From NCBI GenBank assembly GCA_020723805.1, contig DYID01000009.1:62001-126000 (forward strand): DNA of 64,000 nucleotides, read 5' to 3'. How positions within the stretch are numbered: the first letter of the stretch is position 1; each line of letters begins with the position of its first letter. Made by a program: the position numbers and the translations under genes. The DNA comes from Anaerolinea sp. GTDB lineage: Bacteria > Chloroflexota > Anaerolineae > Anaerolineales > Villigracilaceae. Of this stretch, positions 60,248 through 64,000 are shown piece after piece. Under the pieces are notes generated by a model. That model ran no database searches, had not been told where the DNA came from, and saw nothing but the letters and a program-made list of their open reading frames with translations.

Positions 60248-60460
60248 ATGGCTTACGCACATACCAATTCCAAAGGCACCACCTACTACCTGCACTCCAA
60301 AGGCAAGATGTTCTTCTTCTCCCGCGAGGTCAAGGAAGGCGCGCTCGACGCCGTGCCGGCCGGCTACACCGTGGTGGAAATGAAGACCGGCATGCTTGCC
60401 CTCAAAAAAGTTCAGGCGGAAGAAGCGGCGGCTGAAAAACCTGCCGACGTTCAATCGTAA
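60248..60460 (+). CDS. Small conserved protein, 70 residues
   Basis: Good promoter and ribosome site. Sequence AHTNSKGTTYYLHSKGKMFF, FSREVKEGALDAVPAGYTVV and EMKTGMLALKK predicts a small beta-sheet domain; I recall similar small proteins in Chloroflexota and Actinomycetota without assigned role. The acidic Ala/Glu tail is probably disordered. Upstream of ssb, 126 bases apart. Confidence 0.75.
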   Translation: MAYAHTNSKGTTYYLHSKGKMFFFSREVKEGALDAVPAGYTVVEMKTGMLALKKVQAEEAAAEKPADVQS

Positions 60461-60586
60461 CCGAAGTATAACCTGTTCGCCGCCCGGTCTTTTTGGCTGG
60501 GCTCCACCATTGCGCTTTTAGATCAACGAAAACACGTCCCCTGTCACTGCGTCTAAAAGAACCTGTAACCAGAAAGCGAGGAAGAC

Positions 60587-60967
60587 ATGCCAGCATTAAA
60601 CCGCGTTCAGCTCATCGGCTACCTGGGCAAAGATCCGGAGAGCAAATACACCCCCACCGGCAAAAAAGTGGCGCACTTCAGCCTTGCCGTCACACAGCGC
60701 TGGAAGACCGGCGGCGAAACAAAAGAATACACCGAATGGGTGAACATCGAAGCATGGGGGCGGCTCGGTGAAATCTGCCAGGAGTATCTCAAAAAGGGAA
60801 GCCTGGTGTACATCGAAGGCAGGCTCAAGACGGACAAGTACGAAGACAAGGGCGAGACAAAGTATTACACGAAGGTCGTCGCCCTTGCCATGCAAATGCT
60901 CGACCGCAAACCCAGCGAAGAACCCATGCTCACCGTCGAAGAGGCAGCCGCTGAGTACGAGGCATGA
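60587..60967 (+). CDS. ssb: Single-stranded DNA-binding protein
   Basis: 126 residues. OB fold ALNRVQLIGYLGKDPESKYT, VAHFSLAVTQRWKTGGETKE, YTEWVNIEAWGRLGEICQEY, KGSLVYIEGRLKTDKYEDKG. The C-terminus (TVEEAAAEYEA) lacks the usual DDDIPF-type acidic tip that recruits partner proteins, and the linker is very short, so this may be an accessory SSB and not the main replicative one (inference). GCGAGGAAGAC precedes the ATG. Confidence 0.92.
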   Translation: MPALNRVQLIGYLGKDPESKYTPTGKKVAHFSLAVTQRWKTGGETKEYTEWVNIEAWGRLGEICQEYLKKGSLVYIEGRLKTDKYEDKGETKYYTKVVALAMQMLDRKPSEEPMLTVEEAAAEYEA

Positions 60968-61003
60968 TTGCAGGAGCAGCGCTCCTGACTTCCCAAAAAA
61001 ATC

Positions 61004-61034
61004 AAAGGCGTCACGCCCCGCGCGTGACGCCTTT
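61004..61034. terminator. Bidirectional terminator between ssb and the sigma-factor gene
   Basis: AAAGGCGTCACG / CGTGACGCCTTT with a CCCCGCG loop, A7 upstream; serves both converging genes. Confidence 0.85.
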
Positions 61035-61053
61035 ACGTTTGCATACCTTGTTC

Positions 61054-61671
61054 TCACGAGACGGCGGGCATCAACTCGCGCTGATAGAACGAAGGCAGCA
61101 GGCTCTGGTATGACCGCAGTGCCTGGCGGATTTGCATCCGCGCCCGCGCCAGTCGGCTCTTCACCGTTCCCACCGGCACCCGCGCCGCTTGTGCGGCTTC
61201 CTCATAGGACATTCCCTCCATATCCACCAGGATGACCATCAGGCGGTAATCGGGCGTCAGGGATTTGATGCAGTGATGCAGCGCCCTCTGTAACTCGGAC
61301 ATTTCGGCTCTTTCCTCTGGACCTGAGACTGGGTCCCGCATCCATTCCGGGGACTCGATCTCCTCGCCTTCGTTCGTGAACTGTTCCAGCGGCAGCCCCA
61401 GGTGACGTTTGCCGCGCCGCAGTTCGTCGTAACTGGCGTTGACCGTTACCCGCGCCAGCCAACTCTTGAAGTTCCCGCCGCGGAAGGAACGGATGTGCCG
61501 AAAGGCGTGGATGAGCGCCTCCTGCACGGCATCCTCTGCCAGGCTTTCATCGTGGACGATGCGCAGGGCGATGCGATACAGCATATCCTGATGAGTTTGC
61601 ACAAGTGCGTTGAAAGCATCCAAATCGCCCCGTTGCGCCGAAAAGATGAGGGAGTTTTCCGATGGCTTCAT
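61054..61671 (-). CDS. ECF-type RNA polymerase sigma factor
   Basis: 205 residues: sigma-2 region AFNALVQTHQDMLYRIALRI, ESLAEDAVQEALIHAFRHIR, FRGGNFKSWLARVTVNASYD (ECF-type -10 recognition), sigma-4 region ALHHCIKSLTPDYRLMVILV, SYEEAAQAARVPVGTVKSRL. No anti-sigma gene is next to it; the neighbour is a histidine kinase on the same strand after 140 bases. Targets unknown. Confidence 0.92.
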   Translation of the reverse strand: MKPSENSLIFSAQRGDLDAFNALVQTHQDMLYRIALRIVHDESLAEDAVQEALIHAFRHIRSFRGGNFKSWLARVTVNASYDELRRGKRHLGLPLEQFTNEGEEIESPEWMRDPVSGPEERAEMSELQRALHHCIKSLTPDYRLMVILVDMEGMSYEEAAQAARVPVGTVKSRLARARMQIRQALRSYQSLLPSFYQRELMPAVS

Positions 61672-61812
61672 GTTTTAATCATACTTTCCCCCTGTTACAA
61701 GCCTGTCCCGGAGATGTTACAGTTTTGTAACATGGTCTCGGTACGGTGGCGTTGGTCGAGTAGCCCCAAAAGGGCATATCGAGACTCGCCGCCTACTCGA
61801 CCATCAAAAACC

Positions 61813-62787
61813 CTATCGTCTTGGCAGCCTCAGTGTAAACACCGTGCCGCGCGGATCGGTCTGGCTGGAACGCACGCCCACGCCGCCCCCGTGCAAAGCG
61901 GCAATGCGGTTGACCAGCGCCAGCCCCAGACCGCTTCCCTCTGTGCCGCGCGCATTCGAGCCGCGGTACAACTCCTCGAAGATTTTGGGCAGGTCTTCGG
62001 GCGGGATGCCCGGTCCCGTATCCGCCACTTCGATGACGATTGCCCGCCCGTCCTCCAGTGCGCGCACCTCGATTGAATCTTCCGCGCACGTGAACTTGAG
62101 CGCATTCTCGACGAGGTTGTACACCGCCAGAAGCAGCAGGTCGGGGTCGCCGGTGATGAGCGGAAACGGCGACGGGACTTTGGGAATCAGCAGGTTGATT
62201 TCGCGCTTTTCGTAGGCAGGGTTGACGTGCGCCGCGGTGACCACGTCTTCCAGCAGTTCGGGGACGTTGACCGGATACCGCTCGATGACGCGCTCTTCGA
62301 GTTCGGATAATTTTCGCAAGTCGGTCAAAAGGCGGATGAGGCGTTCCACGGCGCGGTTGGCGTTCCCCACCGCCTGCTGACGTTCCTCTTCGGTTTTTCC
62401 TTCCTTGAGGTTCACCAGCGCGGCGCGCAGACCGGTGAGCGGATTCTTGATTTCATGGTCGAGGCGGCGCATGAAGTTGCGGCGGTTGTCCCTCTCTGCC
62501 TGAAGGTAATCGGCGTAGAGGGTGCGGCTTTGGGCGAGGTGGCGTTGATCCCAGGCGCGGATGACGATGACGGTCAGAGCGGCAAAAAAGCCGAGCAGAA
62601 AAGCGACCAATCCCGCATTGCGGACGCTCATGCCAAAGACGATGCCCGTAAAGCCCAACTCCACCGAGAGCAGGAAGGGAAATTCGGGCGGGAGGAAGAG
62701 GCGGGCAAGCAGGGCGAGGAGCAAACCAACTCCAAGCGGAATTCCCAGCCAGGTGACCCACCAGCGCCAATCTTTGAGGCGGTACAT
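61813..62787 (-). CDS. Membrane sensor histidine kinase
   Basis: 324 residues. Two or three hydrophobic segments in the first 80 residues with almost no outer domain, so it senses in or at the membrane. H-box FMRRLDHEIKNPLTGLRAAL with phospho-accepting His111; N-box NLVENALKFT; G1 DTGPGIPPED; F-box FEELYRG; G2 GSGLGLALVNRI. Its start is one base past the stop of the regulator gene, so the pair is translated together. Confidence 0.93.
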   Translation of the reverse strand: MYRLKDWRWWVTWLGIPLGVGLLLALLARLFLPPEFPFLLSVELGFTGIVFGMSVRNAGLVAFLLGFFAALTVIVIRAWDQRHLAQSRTLYADYLQAERDNRRNFMRRLDHEIKNPLTGLRAALVNLKEGKTEEERQQAVGNANRAVERLIRLLTDLRKLSELEERVIERYPVNVPELLEDVVTAAHVNPAYEKREINLLIPKVPSPFPLITGDPDLLLLAVYNLVENALKFTCAEDSIEVRALEDGRAIVIEVADTGPGIPPEDLPKIFEELYRGSNARGTEGSGLGLALVNRIAALHGGGVGVRSSQTDPRGTVFTLRLPRR

Positions 62788-62788
62788 G

Positions 62789-63508
62789 TCAGCCTTCTCC
62801 GCGGACGGGGGCGATGAAGCGATAGCCTTCGCCGGCGATGGTTTCGATGAAGCGCGGTTCGAGAGGGTCGTCGTTCAGGGTGCGGCGGAGTTCTGCGATG
62901 CGCGTGTCCACAGTGCGGGTGCCGGCGGGATATTCCCAGCCCCACACCACCTCCAACAGGCGCTCGCGGGTGACGGCTTCGTCGGGATGGGTCATCAGGT
63001 GTTCGAGAACCGCCAGGGCTTTGGGGGTGAGTTCCAGCGGTTTGCCGTCGAGTGTGGCGCGGCGGGCGCGCCGGTCAAGGACGAGGTTTTCGGCGGTCAG
63101 AAGCCAGGCGGTGGAGAGTGACCGCTCACCGGGACGGGCGCGCCGCAACACAGCACGGACTCTTGCCAGCAGTTCGTGGGGATCGAAGGGTTTGTTGAGG
63201 TAGTCGTCTGCGCCTTCTTCGAGGGCAAGCGCCCGTTCAGACGCCTCGCCAACCTGGGTGAGGAGGATGGTGGGCGTCCAGAGCCCGGCTTTGCGCAGAC
63301 GGCGCAGGGTTTCGCGCCCGTCCATGCGGGGCATGAGGACATCCAAGATGATGAGGTCGGGGTGGTGCTTTTGGGCTTTGTCGAGGGCGCTCGCGCCATC
63401 GGAGACGACCAGCACGTGGAAGCCGGCGCGCTCGAGGAAGGGCGCGAGGCTGTCGGCGATGGTGGGGTCGTCGTCGGCGAGCAGAAGGGTGGGGCGGTCG
63501 TGAGGCAT
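62789..63508 (-). CDS. OmpR/PhoB-type response regulator
   Basis: 239 residues. Receiver domain LLADDDPTIADSLAPFLE with phospho-acceptor Asp56 in DLIILDVLMPRMDG, Lys in YLNKPFDPHEL; winged-helix output domain (about 125-235) with ELTPKALAVLEHLMTHPDEA, TRERLLEVVWGWEYPAGTRT and TVDTRIAELRRTLNDDP. Precedes and pairs with the kinase. A GC-rich palindrome (63513-63566) covers its upstream region. Confidence 0.93.
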   Translation of the reverse strand: MPHDRPTLLLADDDPTIADSLAPFLERAGFHVLVVSDGASALDKAQKHHPDLIILDVLMPRMDGRETLRRLRKAGLWTPTILLTQVGEASERALALEEGADDYLNKPFDPHELLARVRAVLRRARPGERSLSTAWLLTAENLVLDRRARRATLDGKPLELTPKALAVLEHLMTHPDEAVTRERLLEVVWGWEYPAGTRTVDTRIAELRRTLNDDPLEPRFIETIAGEGYRFIAPVRGEG

Positions 63509-63512
63509 AGGT

Positions 63513-63566
63513 TTTCTCCCTCACCCCTGCCCTCTCCCAAGGGGAGAGGGCTAAAAGTGAGAGAAA
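63513..63566. repeat. CCCTCACCCC-type palindrome upstream of the response regulator
   Basis: Outer TTTTCTCCCTCAC / GTGAGAGAAAA, inner GCCCTCTCC / GGAGAGGGC. Same class as the rnpB and ABC-operon elements. Confidence 0.82.
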
Positions 63567-63591
63567 AGCCTGGTCGCGGGGACCAGGCTTT
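63564..63591 (-). terminator. Terminator of the partial gene at the right edge
   Basis: AAAAGCCTGGTC / GACCAGGCTTT; read on the minus strand it follows the stop at 63613 and is succeeded by TTTT. Confidence 0.8.
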
Positions 63592-63612
63592 CGGTCGGGG
63601 TGGAGGCGGGCG

Positions 63613-64000
63613 TCAGCCGGTCCAGTCGAAGGTATTAATGATCTGGTCGAAGATCGCCGATTCGGCTGCCTTGTCGAAGACCGGCGGAGGGGTGGGGTAG
63701 TTGCCGGGGTTGGTGGAGTGCAGGATGAAGGTGAGGCTTACGCAGGTGTTGTTGGATTCGGCGGAGTAGGCGACGAATTCGTAGATGTTGCCCGCGCCAG
63801 CGCCGGCTCCGCTCTCTTTGAAGAATTGAACGCCGTTGATGGTGACGGTTTCGGTGGTGGAAGGTTCGCCGCCGATGTCGGGCGAGCGGCAAACGGCGAG
63901 TCCTTCGGTGACGGTCACGTCGAGGTATTTTTCGGAGAGGTTGGTGCCGGCGGTGACGATGGGCAGGGCAATGCGGACGTGGTTATCGGACTGGTCGGAG
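63613..64000 (-). CDS. C-terminal part of an unknown, probably secreted protein
   Basis: Open to the window edge. Visible 129 residues: HVRIALPIVTAGTNLSEKYL, LAVCRSPDIGGEP, VQFFKESGAGAGAGNIYEFV, NNTCVSLTFILHSTNPGNYP, FDKAAESAIFDQIINTFDWT. Beta-rich, with two Cys that may pair; the ending resembles bacterial lipoproteins of the PsbP/DUF type that bear a HSTNPGNYP-like loop before a final helix. No family named with confidence. GTG at 63918 is an internal codon, not a likely start. Confidence 0.65.
   Translation of the reverse strand, partial: SDQSDNHVRIALPIVTAGTNLSEKYLDVTVTEGLAVCRSPDIGGEPSTTETVTINGVQFFKESGAGAGAGNIYEFVAYSAESNNTCVSLTFILHSTNPGNYPTPPPVFDKAAESAIFDQIINTFDWTG

Noticed and set aside
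1-64000. tRNA or rRNA genes
   Set aside because: No T-loop/acceptor pattern or rRNA core was found by reading; RNase P RNA is the only clear structural RNA.

Overview
The window is about 58-60% GC by eye and looks like a chromosome segment of an uncultured or environmental Chloroflexota bacterium, probably Anaerolineae. That placement is inference. It rests on the gene mix: a citramalate-route branched-chain amino acid operon, a PknB kinase/FecR/FHA cluster, a fused CoaE, and several small proteins I recognise only from that group. No rRNA or tRNA gene was seen.

Layout. 1-2666: the diadenylate cyclase CdaA (cut by the window edge), a dephospho-CoA kinase with an extra C-terminal domain, and the RNase P RNA. 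2736-13431: a defence island. It is a type I restriction-modification operon (hsdR, hsdM, hsdS) interrupted by a VapBC toxin-antitoxin pair, a two-gene OLD-nuclease/UvrD-helicase (Gabija-like) system and an unknown 217-residue gene. 13450-18224: a minus-strand signalling cluster (FHA protein, FecR-like protein with Thr/Pro linkers, Ser/Thr kinase). 18436-30645: mixed housekeeping genes (SGNH hydrolase, methyltransferase, PLP enzymes, dihydropyrimidinase, two acyltransferases, PilZ protein, thiolase). 30840-44104: an apparently complete valine/leucine/isoleucine operon (ilvD-ilvB-ilvN-ilvC-leuA-leuC-leuD-cimA-leuB-ilvE), preceded by a strong promoter, a leader peptide rich in Val/Leu/Ile and a terminator, that is, a classical attenuator. 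44124-54982: a large secreted nuclease, a DUF3597 protein, a membrane protein, and a TetR-controlled ABC export operon whose operator is a near-perfect 30-bp palindrome. 55239-64000: GH4 glycosidase, GNAT, ATP-grasp ligase, Tpx peroxiredoxin, PanC, SSB, an ECF sigma factor, a two-component system and the end of an unknown secreted protein.

The most unusual feature of the window is its repeats. (i) All three hsd genes carry an echo of their own 3' end downstream, with cargo or a palindrome between gene and echo. (ii) A palindrome family with arms CGTCCCGAAGG occurs five times; in two places it sits between direct copies of the upstream gene's 3' end. (iii) Degenerate 7-bp tandem arrays (such as CAATTAC, CAGTGAG, TTTCCAC, AATTCAG) fill operon spacers, often beginning exactly at stop codons and in places encoding protein C-termini. 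(iv) Larger palindromes lie inside genes: the P12 arm of RNase P RNA, and in frame inside hsdM and leuA. Together these suggest a genome shaped by small palindromic mobile elements and by heptad slippage or duplication at gene ends.
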